Assembly (NCBI GenBank): GCA_029268515.1
Contig: JAQWNP010000006.1
Span: 310,001 to 374,000, forward strand
Direction: 5' to 3'
Length of the DNA stretch: 64,000 bases
Source: Phycisphaerales bacterium
GTDB taxonomy: Bacteria; Planctomycetota; Phycisphaerae; Phycisphaerales; SM1A02
A program made the translations under genes and the position numbers. Below the pieces are notes generated by a model, which did no database searches, had not been told where the DNA came from, and saw nothing but the letters and a program-made list of their open reading frames with translations. This document shows, in pieces, positions 20,956-30,059 of this stretch (the stretch's first letter is position 1; each line of letters begins with the position of its first letter).

Positions 20956-20979
20956 GCCCGGTCTTTGGTATTGCCGGGC
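20956..20979 (-). promoter_or_regulatory. GC-rich stem-loop just upstream of the groES ribosome-binding site
   Basis: A six-base-pair perfect GC stem (GCCCGG / CCGGGC) with a 12-base loop lies in the groEL-groES gap, five bases before the GGAG of groES. It has no following U run, so it is not a standard terminator. It could protect or process the mRNA end between groEL and groES, or modulate groES initiation. Confidence 0.4.
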
Positions 20980-21048
20980 ATGCTCAGACTTCTTCGTTAT
21001 TACCACACTTCATCAAACTGCGGCATTGATACACAGTGGTGTTATGGC

Positions 21049-22776
<1,728 letters not shown>

Positions 22777-23145
22777 TAGGGATATCTCCTCCCAAGCAAT
22801 GGACTGGCCGTCAGCCAATCCCGTCATCTCAACCCAATACACCGGCCAGGCATCTGCCTGAACTCAGAGAAGCAAGTGCCAAGGCACACATCTGTCCCGT
22901 TGGGAACACAGGGAGGGCTCTGTGGGCATGATGCTTGCTGTGAATGCTCCCACCGAGCCTTCATAGCGCACAGAGACAACTCCTCACTTATTAGATATCA
23001 AAGCACGCGCCAAGCAGATTGAGATGGCATAACTGCCCTAACACATCTAAAACACAGGGTTTATGGATAAATCGACAGAGCCAATAATACCACTGGGCCT
23101 GTCAGTGCAGGTGAGCGCGGTCACAGCTACTGCCATCATGGCAGC
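22777..23145. other. Gap of about 370 bases upstream of groEL
   Basis: No gene is seen. The region is the likely promoter and leader of the chaperone block. It contains several short inverted repeats (22876-22887, GTGCC/GGCAC; around 22892-22912, CTGT-CCC/GGG-ACAG; a CTGCC/GGCAG pair at 23130-23144) but no CIRCE element (TTAGCACTC-N9-GAGTGCTAA) and no clear sigma-70 promoter. Confidence 0.6.
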
Positions 23146-24105
23146 CTATGACCCACGATCAGGCTGATCCTGAGTGGACTCCTCGGCGCTGGCAGTTCCT
23201 GGATCAGCTTCGGATCGAGGCTGGAAGAGCTGCTCGAGGCTTGGTCTGGGTCGCAGATCCTGGAAGATCCAAAGCGTATTGACGATCAAGAACGCGAGCC
23301 CAATAAGAATGACGAGGTTCGCGATAATGGTCACGACTACGCCAATCAGGTGGAGTGCCTGACTATGCATGACGATAGCAAGCACCATGCCAAGACCAGC
23401 AATCACAATTGCAATACCGATTTCACGAAGTCTCTGACGACCGCCTCGCGCACTACGGTACTTGCGACTTCGTCTACCAACTTCGCTGAGAATGCCATTC
23501 AAGCCCCAAAGGAAAATGAGAGTGAAGATAAGCATGCCGAGCTTTGTAGAAATCCACACCCACATATATTGACTGGGTATGTCGGCCATTTCCACGCCGC
23601 GATATTGAGCTAAGTCATCAATCTGAAACCACTGATACATACCAAGCACACACCAACCGATCACTCCAATAATGAGTACGCCGATAGATCGCAAAACAGC
23701 AGTGTTTGCAAGTGATACACGAGCAGGCCACAACATCCAGATACCTGGCACCATGAGTAGCGAAATCACGCCACTCAAAGGCAACGAATACCACCATCGA
23801 ATAAAACTAATCTGGCTGATCTTCACCTCTAGAATAAAGAACCAGTTGACAATAATCAGAACGAGAGCCGCAAAGAACATGCAAATCGAGATCCAGACTA
23901 AACCACCGCCGACACTGATCGGATTATGAATGGCTGGTAGTCGATCCCGAATCGGGTCTACAGACTCCCGTACGGTCTCCCAAATATTGGCTCCGCACTC
24001 GGGGCACTCTCCCATCAATTCGAGCCCATGAAGGTCATAGCCACAGCCCCCACAGCGAATGCTCTGGTTAATTCGTAGATCAATTGATTCAATAGGATCT
24101 GTCAA
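23146..24105 (-). CDS. Zinc-ribbon polytopic membrane protein, unknown function
   Basis: 319 residues. The N terminus has a zinc ribbon (IRCGGCGYDLHGLELMGECPECGANI, two CxxC pairs, residues ~17-43). About seven hydrophobic segments follow between ~65 and 290. The C terminus is Asp/Glu/Ser-rich. The start appears to be TTG at 24105, divergent from the MoxR gene. This CxxCGYdL...CPECG plus membrane layout is frequent in planctomycetes, but no function is known. Two other proteins here (50548 and 52119) have similar layouts without obvious sequence identity. Confidence 0.75.
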   Translation of the reverse strand: MTDPIESIDLRINQSIRCGGCGYDLHGLELMGECPECGANIWETVRESVDPIRDRLPAIHNPISVGGGLVWISICMFFAALVLIIVNWFFILEVKISQISFIRWWYSLPLSGVISLLMVPGIWMLWPARVSLANTAVLRSIGVLIIGVIGWCVLGMYQWFQIDDLAQYRGVEMADIPSQYMWVWISTKLGMLIFTLIFLWGLNGILSEVGRRSRKYRSARGGRQRLREIGIAIVIAGLGMVLAIVMHSQALHLIGVVVTIIANLVILIGLAFLIVNTLWIFQDLRPRPSLEQLFQPRSEADPGTASAEESTQDQPDRGS

Positions 24106-24193
24106 AGCGGGTTCCCAGCTTGCAGTTCGGGATCAATGGGTTGTGGTGGTATACTTCGGCCCCGATATCGCGCAAAGGAGAATGAGAATATCT

Positions 24194-25126
24194 ATGGATC
24201 ATACGCTGATCGATCGACTACGCCAGAACATTACTTCAGTCTATATGGGTAACCAAACCGCTGTAGACCGAGTGCTTGTTGCGCTACTAGCTCGCGGGCA
24301 CCTACTTATCGAAGATGTCCCAGGCGTTGGCAAGACCGTTTTAGCGATGGCTCTAGCTCGCTCGATAGACTCTTCGTTTGCTCGAATCCAGTGTACGCCC
24401 GACTTACTCCCCAGTGATATCACCGGTGTCACTATCTATAACCGGCAAGATTCCTCATTTGAGTTCCGGCCCGGACCGATCTTTCACAACATCATTGTGG
24501 CAGATGAGATCAACCGAACAACACCACGCACTCAGTCGGCCTTACTTGAGGCGATGAGCGAAACAAGCATTACTGTTGATGGCCAAACTCATCCGTTGCC
24601 AGATCCTTTTATGGTTATTGCCACTCAGAATCCCTATGAATTTGAAGGCACTTTCTTCTTACCGGAAAACCAGCTTGACCGTTTTCTCATAAGGATCAAT
24701 CTCGGCTATCCGTCACCAGATGATGAATCGAGAGTTATTCGAAGGCAGCCCGCTCGTACTTCACTGACTGAACTTGAGCCAGTAATGAAAACTCATGAAG
24801 TCCGAGAGCTCCAGAATGCTGTTGATGAGGTTCGGCTTGAAGATTCTTTGGTTGACTACATTATTGCCCTCGCCACTGCCACACGCGCCCACAATGATTT
24901 ACAGGTGGGCGTCAGCCCTCGTGGGGCGCTGGCTTTATCTCAGACTGCAAAAGCAACGGCACTGCTGCATGGGCGAGATTACTGCATACCTGAAGACGTT
25001 GTTTCAAATGTACTTCCCACTTGTGCGCACCGCGTTATAAGTAGAACTTACAAGCATGATGGCGACACCAAAACGACGCACCGAATCATTCAGCAAGTAC
25101 TGGAAACGGTGCCCAGCCCTGCCTAA
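24194..25126 (+). CDS. MoxR-family AAA ATPase
   Basis: 310 residues from ATG 24194 (an ATG at 24182 sits directly against AGGAG and is less likely). Walker A is LIEDVPGVGKTVLAMALARS; Walker B and the following segment are IIVADEINRTTPRTQSALLE; sensor 1 is MVIATQNPYEFEGTFFLPE; the lid domain has VGVSPRGALALSQTAKA. MoxR proteins act as chaperone-like ATPases that insert cofactors or activate vWA-domain partners. The usual DUF58 and vWA genes do not follow; the next gene is convergent. The partner is therefore elsewhere or lost. Confidence 0.92.
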   Translation: MDHTLIDRLRQNITSVYMGNQTAVDRVLVALLARGHLLIEDVPGVGKTVLAMALARSIDSSFARIQCTPDLLPSDITGVTIYNRQDSSFEFRPGPIFHNIIVADEINRTTPRTQSALLEAMSETSITVDGQTHPLPDPFMVIATQNPYEFEGTFFLPENQLDRFLIRINLGYPSPDDESRVIRRQPARTSLTELEPVMKTHEVRELQNAVDEVRLEDSLVDYIIALATATRAHNDLQVGVSPRGALALSQTAKATALLHGRDYCIPEDVVSNVLPTCAHRVISRTYKHDGDTKTTHRIIQQVLETVPSPA

Positions 25127-25135
25127 CTGGTTGGT

Positions 25136-25672
25136 TCAAGTAAGCCCATCGCCTGGCAGAGTACTACTTACAAGCCGATGCACATGATGGGGCTTTCTCA
25201 CCATGACCCAAAATGCGTCGTATCCATCACTACCAGCCGTCGCAAAAGCAATTGTCCCAATCCTGCAAACGCGTTCCAGAAATGATGCGTCCATCTGTGT
25301 CTGCTGCAGTCGTGTGCGAGAGGCCTCAAAAACAGAAACACTAAGCACGCCGACCCGACGCAACACTCGACCGTTTGTAAGTATGTAAATATGTGTCCAC
25401 CACATGAGTGCCTGCCACAAGAGGCGAATCAGAAACAAGAGGCCGCCCACAACCCAAACCACCCACGCAGCGCCAGCTGTAATTGGCGTAAGCATCACAA
25501 GCAATGCAATGATCACGGTAACAAGGGCAATGGTGATCAGTGAACCAAGGCCTCCCAACAAGATATACCAGGGGCTTGGACGACTGACGTAGAGAAGCTG
25601 CTCTTCAGGTTTTATTAAATCCGAGGGCAAGAGTCGACCGAATCTTTGAAGCTGTTGCGATGGCTGACTCAC
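25136..25672 (-). CDS. Bacterial PH-domain (YdbS-like) membrane protein
   Basis: 178 residues. An N-terminal EEQLLYVSRPSPWYILLG leads into two membrane helices (~35-62 and ~68-88), then a bPH2-like domain: YILTNGRVLRRVGVLSVSVF, RTRLQQTQMDASFLERVCRI and GTIAFATAGSDG. The function of this family is unclear; it probably acts at the inner membrane. The start is GTG overlapping the hpt stop as GTGA, so the two are co-translated. Confidence 0.75.
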   Translation of the reverse strand: MSQPSQQLQRFGRLLPSDLIKPEEQLLYVSRPSPWYILLGGLGSLITIALVTVIIALLVMLTPITAGAAWVVWVVGGLLFLIRLLWQALMWWTHIYILTNGRVLRRVGVLSVSVFEASRTRLQQTQMDASFLERVCRIGTIAFATAGSDGYDAFWVMVRKPHHVHRLVSSTLPGDGLT

Positions 25673-26232
25673 TGGATATCAGCCTTGAGAACACAAATAT
25701 CAGGAAGATTTCGATAGTAACCGTTGTAGTCAAGACCATATCCAACAACAAATTCATCCGGTATGTCGAAGCCCACATACTCACAAGGCGTTTCCATCGC
25801 TGATGGAATTGTCTTTCGTAGCAACATACATGAACGAATAGAACGAACACCAATGCGCTCTACTTCAGATCGAATTAGACGTATGGTTGACCCAGAGTCA
25901 AGAATGTCATCGACAACAAGGACGTGTTGCCCACGAATAGACTCAGGAATTTTATCGCGAAGCATGGCGCCCTGAGATGTCTTAGACATTCCGGGGTAAC
26001 TACTCACTGTCACCACATCGATACGAAGCCTCATTGGCAACTGTCGCATTAGATCTGCAACAAAGATCACGCTTCCAGTCATAATTGGAAGCAATACGAT
26101 CTCTGAGTCACCTTCAATATTCATGAGCTCTGATGAGAGTTCCTCTGCCATCTCAGAAACACGATCAGCGATCTGCTTTTTTGTCACCAACACACGATCA
26201 ATATCCTGGTGCATACTTCTTGCTGTCTGCAT
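25669..26232 (-). CDS. hpt: Hypoxanthine-guanine phosphoribosyltransferase
   Basis: 187 residues from the ATG at 26232, with GGGAG nine bases upstream. PRTase features: VLLPIMTGSVIFVADLMRQL, the PRPP-binding motif VLVVDDILDSGSTIRLIRSE, and the C-terminal VGFDIPDEFVVGYGLDYNGY. It salvages hypoxanthine and guanine with PRPP to IMP and GMP. It overlaps the PH-domain gene by four bases; no functional link between the two is known. Confidence 0.95.
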   Translation of the reverse strand: MQTARSMHQDIDRVLVTKKQIADRVSEMAEELSSELMNIEGDSEIVLLPIMTGSVIFVADLMRQLPMRLRIDVVTVSSYPGMSKTSQGAMLRDKIPESIRGQHVLVVDDILDSGSTIRLIRSEVERIGVRSIRSCMLLRKTIPSAMETPCEYVGFDIPDEFVVGYGLDYNGYYRNLPDICVLKADIQ

Positions 26233-26275
26233 GAAGTCCAACTCCCATTTTATCTTTCAGAAACACACGCTGCTT

Positions 26276-27766
26276 CTATTGGCTTGTGTAACCGAGTAAC
26301 CATACATGAAGGGCAAATGAAATACCTAGAAGAGAGAGGAATGCAACTGCATCCGTAATCATGATCAATATAATTGCTGACGCTTGAGCCGGATCAGCAC
26401 CCACTTTCTTCATCACCAGCGGAATACTTGTGCCTGCTAGCGTACCAACAGACATCGAAAGCGTCATGGCACAAAGAACAACAATTCCCAATTGCCAGCT
26501 AGCACCTTGCACAACACTAGAAAGCCCCCAGACAAAGAGCCCCACAAGTGTGCCGAGTCCAAGACCCGTAAATAAGCCCACAATCAGTTCCCGACGAAGT
26601 AGTGGCCAAACTCTACCGCGTCGAACTTCGTCAAGAACCAGCCCACGAAGCGTCACCGCCAGTGCCTGGTGGCCTGCATTACCCGCTAACGCTGCCGCAA
26701 CCGGCATAAGTACTGCTAGCAAAGCAAGGTCTTTGATCATGCCTTCGAACTGCAGAACGACATAGGCCGCTGGAATCATAAAGATAAGACTAGCGATTAA
26801 CCAAGGCGATCGGCCTCGCATCTTCTGCATAACAGAAGAGTAAACTGCTTCTTCTCTACCAGCTCCAACAAGCTTTTGGACATCTTCAGTCTGTTCATCT
26901 CGAAGGGTTTCGAGCACATCATCAACAGTGATCACCCCGAGCAGTCGGTCTTGTCCATCCACAACTGGCAACATCGAATAGTCATAACGGCTAAATTGCC
27001 TGGCCACTTCTTCTCGATCTGTCTGGGATCGGACAGCATGCACCGTGTTGTTCATAGCATCTTCAATAATGCTACTTGGATCATTGAATAAGAGATCTCG
27101 AATGCGGATGATTCCAACAAGTCGATTACCTTTATCTACCACTGGCAATATTCGTTGGTCTTCTGGCATTTGCTGTTGACGCAAATGCTCTACTGCTTGC
27201 GCCAGCGTTGAGTGGTCAGAGAGCGTGCGATAGTCCGTGGTCATCACGCCACCAGCTGTTTCGGCGTCGTATCCGAGGAGCTTCCGAATGCTATTGGCTT
27301 CATGCAACGGAATAAAACTAAGAATCTGCTCCCTTGGCGATGAGTCCAGTATGCGCATGAGTTCAGCCGCATCGTCCGGTGCCATCATTCCGACAATAAG
27401 GGAAATACTCTCGGCCTTATCTTCCTCAAGTAGATCTTCGACCACAATCCGCGCCAACGGCGTTGCCATTTCAGCCAAGGCCGCAGCGGCGGATTTATCA
27501 TCCATGAGCTCCAGAAGCTCAGCTGCAGATTCGCTGTCAAGGTCTTCAAGAATGTCAGCGGCATCAGCTGCTGCCTGCTGCTGGACGGCTGTGGCAAGAG
27601 CTGGCACATCAATCGTGTGGGCCATTAACTCCGCAACACGCTCATCCTGCGCATTGAGCTCATCAGTGAGATCAATCCGTAATGAGCTCGCAACCCGCTC
27701 TGAAGAAGAGGCGCCTTCATTCTGATTGGACTCATGCGACGAGTCGGATGAATGGTTCATCATCAT
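26276..27766 (-). CDS. mgtE: MgtE-family magnesium transporter
   Basis: 496 residues. Order: acidic N domain of MgtE superhelical repeats (DILEDLDSESAAELLELMDD, MMAPDDAAELMRIL), a CBS pair (~190-310; LVGIIRIRDLLF, LLGVITVDDVLE), and a C-terminal membrane domain with five helices (~330-490) including AALAGNAGHQALAVTLRGL, the ion-pathway signature. It is a Mg2+-gated channel in the inner membrane. No ribosome-binding site is visible; TTGACG lies upstream and TACACT ends seven bases before the ATG. Confidence 0.95.
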   Translation of the reverse strand: MMMNHSSDSSHESNQNEGASSSERVASSLRIDLTDELNAQDERVAELMAHTIDVPALATAVQQQAAADAADILEDLDSESAAELLELMDDKSAAAALAEMATPLARIVVEDLLEEDKAESISLIVGMMAPDDAAELMRILDSSPREQILSFIPLHEANSIRKLLGYDAETAGGVMTTDYRTLSDHSTLAQAVEHLRQQQMPEDQRILPVVDKGNRLVGIIRIRDLLFNDPSSIIEDAMNNTVHAVRSQTDREEVARQFSRYDYSMLPVVDGQDRLLGVITVDDVLETLRDEQTEDVQKLVGAGREEAVYSSVMQKMRGRSPWLIASLIFMIPAAYVVLQFEGMIKDLALLAVLMPVAAALAGNAGHQALAVTLRGLVLDEVRRGRVWPLLRRELIVGLFTGLGLGTLVGLFVWGLSSVVQGASWQLGIVVLCAMTLSMSVGTLAGTSIPLVMKKVGADPAQASAIILIMITDAVAFLSLLGISFALHVWLLGYTSQ

Positions 27767-27838
27767 CGCCCGAAGTGTACCTAAGAAGAACGTTTTAGGA
27801 CGTCAACAGACTCTGTGGTGAATACACAGAGAACGAGA

Positions 27839-29107
27839 TCACCCAACAAATATGGCGCTGAGGATCCAGTAGAAGATGATCGCCAAGCCTGCGCCTATTG
27901 GGAGTGTGATAATCCAGCTCACAACAATATCTCTGACAATACGTAGGTTGAGTGCCGAAATACCACGTGCCAAACCGACTCCAAGCACTGCTCCCACTAA
28001 AGTGTGGGTCGTCGAAATGGGCAGTCCCAATCTTGAGGCAACGACAATCGTGACGGCGGCACCAAACTCTGCTGAGAAACCACGCGTTGGCGTCAACTCA
28101 GTAATCTTTTTGCCTACAGTCTCAATGACACGCCAACCCCAGGTTGCCAGGCCAATCACGATACCAGTACCACCAAGCAGAAGTGCCCAGATGGGCACGC
28201 CTGATTTAACCTCAACAATGCCTTCTCTCACCGCCTGCACAGCCGCAGACAGTGGCCCAATTGAATTGGCAACATCATTCGCACCGTGCGCAAATGCAAC
28301 GAAGCAAGCGCTGAGAATTTGCAAGTAACCGAACATGTGTTCGATAACGCCGTAGTTATACTCTCGCTTTTTGCGGCCTGACTTAAACCGAGGATCATTC
28401 TTTTGCGGCTTTTCGGAAATCCTCCGCGCCAAGAACCATGTCACCAACGCAGCAATCAGCCCTACGCCACTAGCAATCAGACAAGCTGGACCTAGATCTA
28501 AGTCAAGATTAAGGTTTTTAAGACCCTTGAATACCGTCACAAGGCTCAGAATGAAAAATACACAGAAGACGAGTATTGGAGCCAGCCTTTTGGCAGCGCG
28601 CACCTGTCGGCGCTGTTTAAAGACCAACAACGTAATCATCTTAAATAAGAAGAAGCCAAAGAAACCAGCAATCAAAGGCGACACCACCCAACTCGCGGCA
28701 ATCGTGCCTACTTTTCCCCAATCAATTGGAGTGACGCCCGCATAGATAATGCCGAAACCAATGATGGCGCCAACAATGCTGTGGGTTGTTGAAACAGGCC
28801 ATCCAAAATAAGTGGCGATCATCAACCATGTACCTGCCGCCAGGAGCGCCGCAACCATCCCACATGCAAATACATCGGGCACATCAGCAAATATGTTGGG
28901 ATCAATAATGCCCTTGCGCACTGTATCGGCGACGTCGGAGCCCACCAGGAACGCACCAGCAAACTCTAGCACCGCCGCAAAAATGACTGCTCGCTTCAGC
29001 GTGAGTGCCCCGGAGCCAACACTGGTTGCCATGGCATTAGCGACGTCGTTAGCACCAATATTCCATGCCATATAGAAGCCAGCAAGTCCGGCTACGATAA
29101 TTAGAAT
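27839..29107 (-). CDS. pit: PiT-family inorganic phosphate transporter (probable ATT start)
   Basis: The first ATG (29071) gives 410 residues beginning MAWNIGANDVANAMATSVGS, which cuts off the first membrane helix of the family. The frame extends 12 codons upstream to an ATT at 29107 preceded by GAGGG; the added residues ILIIVAGLAGFY match a usual PiT N terminus, and a TAA stops the frame a few codons earlier. I therefore set the start at ATT, a rare but known initiator. Both inverted signature repeats are present (GANDVANAM and HGANDVANSIGPL), with about ten membrane helices. It follows the DUF47 gene by ~60 bases. Confidence 0.88.
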   Translation of the reverse strand: MLIIVAGLAGFYMAWNIGANDVANAMATSVGSGALTLKRAVIFAAVLEFAGAFLVGSDVADTVRKGIIDPNIFADVPDVFACGMVAALLAAGTWLMIATYFGWPVSTTHSIVGAIIGFGIIYAGVTPIDWGKVGTIAASWVVSPLIAGFFGFFLFKMITLLVFKQRRQVRAAKRLAPILVFCVFFILSLVTVFKGLKNLNLDLDLGPACLIASGVGLIAALVTWFLARRISEKPQKNDPRFKSGRKKREYNYGVIEHMFGYLQILSACFVAFAHGANDVANSIGPLSAAVQAVREGIVEVKSGVPIWALLLGGTGIVIGLATWGWRVIETVGKKITELTPTRGFSAEFGAAVTIVVASRLGLPISTTHTLVGAVLGVGLARGISALNLRIVRDIVVSWIITLPIGAGLAIIFYWILSAIFVG

Positions 29108-29165
29108 TGTGCCCTCAGCTCCGATAGCTTATCTGCCCTTGTATCCATGCCAAGTAAATGACGAA

Positions 29166-29840
29166 CTACATCTGTTCTAACATCAAGCGAATACGATTAG
29201 CTAGATTCTCAGAGAGATTACTTATCTCAGCAATCTCTTCCGTGAGACGAGCCCAGAGATAAAAATCTGGAGTGCTTAGATCTGCTGAGTTTTTGAATAG
29301 CTCTTTGAGCAACTTCCTTTGAATAAGGTCGACTTCATGTTCCTTGGACGCGACCTGGTCAACCAATGCCTGAATTCGCTCAGACTCAGCCCCCTTAAAT
29401 CCTGACTCTGCTAAATTCGGAAGCTCTTTGACAATTTTTACCACAATCCTAAAAGCGTCCATGTTGGCATCAATAAATTCACGCAAGACTTTCGATAACT
29501 TGGGGATCGTTGGTAAATGCTTAAGGGTGAGTAGTACCGCAACGTCTTCTGCTTTATCCGCAATGGAATCCTGCATTGAAACTACTGAAAGCAATGTTGA
29601 TCGATCAACACTAAACATAATCCAACGGGGCATACCGTTGCGGATCTCATTCTTAACCTGATCTGCTTTGTATTCGAGTTTTGATACCCGCTTAGCAAGT
29701 CGGCTTGTTTCGCCACGTTCACCTGACTGAAACAAGATCAAGAGCTCATGCGCGCCTTCAATACACTGCACCACACAATCCATATGCGCAGTGAGAGCGC
29801 CAAATGGTGACTTTCTAAATAACCTTGCAAATGTTCTCAT
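29166..29840 (-). CDS. DUF47 / PhoU-like regulator of PiT
   Basis: 224 residues from the ATG at 29840 (a TTG five codons earlier is possible). It is all-helical, with the DUF47 (PhoU_div) pattern: FARLFRKSPFGALTAHMDCV, EYKADQVKNEIRNGMPRWIM, DSIADKAEDVAVLLTL and EEIAEISNLSENLANRIRLM. The conserved acidic residues of PhoU metal-binding bundles are present. DUF47 genes sit directly before pit genes in many bacteria and are thought to modulate phosphate uptake, as the order here suggests. Confidence 0.9.
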   Translation of the reverse strand: MRTFARLFRKSPFGALTAHMDCVVQCIEGAHELLILFQSGERGETSRLAKRVSKLEYKADQVKNEIRNGMPRWIMFSVDRSTLLSVVSMQDSIADKAEDVAVLLTLKHLPTIPKLSKVLREFIDANMDAFRIVVKIVKELPNLAESGFKGAESERIQALVDQVASKEHEVDLIQRKLLKELFKNSADLSTPDFYLWARLTEEIAEISNLSENLANRIRLMLEQM

Positions 29841-29939
29841 AGATGGGTGACTCAAATCTGATCAAGCGATCGACATCAAGAATTTAAGGGCGATTAGAAC
29901 CGCTCAGCTGCAAAAGATAACAGCGATAGCCATCGCGAC

Positions 29940-29956
29940 TGTTAAGAGAATGTAAA
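29940..29956 (-). promoter_or_regulatory. PhoP-box-like direct repeat upstream of DUF47-pit
   Basis: On the minus strand TTTACA and TTAACA occur as direct repeats separated by exactly five bases, an 11-base period, about 100 bases before the DUF47 start. This matches the geometry and sequence of PhoP/PhoB-type boxes (TT[ATC]ACA-N5-TT[ATC]ACA in Bacillus). AT-rich hexamers can occur by chance. The downstream phosphate genes give it meaning. Confidence 0.35.
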
Positions 29957-30021
29957 CTTCGTGTTAGAAGGACACTGCATTTCTGTAAATTCAATAATCA
30001 CAGTTGTTTATAGTTATTCAT

Positions 30022-30050
30022 TTGCCAAAAAATGGCTTTTTTGCTATGCT
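30022..30050 (+). promoter_or_regulatory. Promoter of folC with leaderless geometry
   Basis: TTGCCA (30022-30027) and TATGCT (30045-30050) are separated by 17 bases, with an extended -10 TG at 30042-30043. The -10 ends nine bases before the folC ATG, and no ribosome-binding site exists between, so the transcript should start within a few bases of the ATG. Confidence 0.55.
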
Positions 30051-30059
30051 ATGTAAATC

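Noticed and set aside
22777-22950. CIRCE element before groEL
   Set aside because: No TTAGCACTC-N9-GAGTGCTAA or near match on either strand; also absent before groES and dnaJ.
23130-23144. Hairpin terminator CTGCC-ATCAT-GGCAG after the zinc-ribbon gene
   Set aside because: Only five pairs and no U tract on the coding strand.
29841-30059. Intrinsic terminator GCCA-AAAAA-TGGC-TTTTTT before folC
   Set aside because: The stem has only four pairs, and the same bases form the spacer of a good promoter; the promoter reading explains them better.
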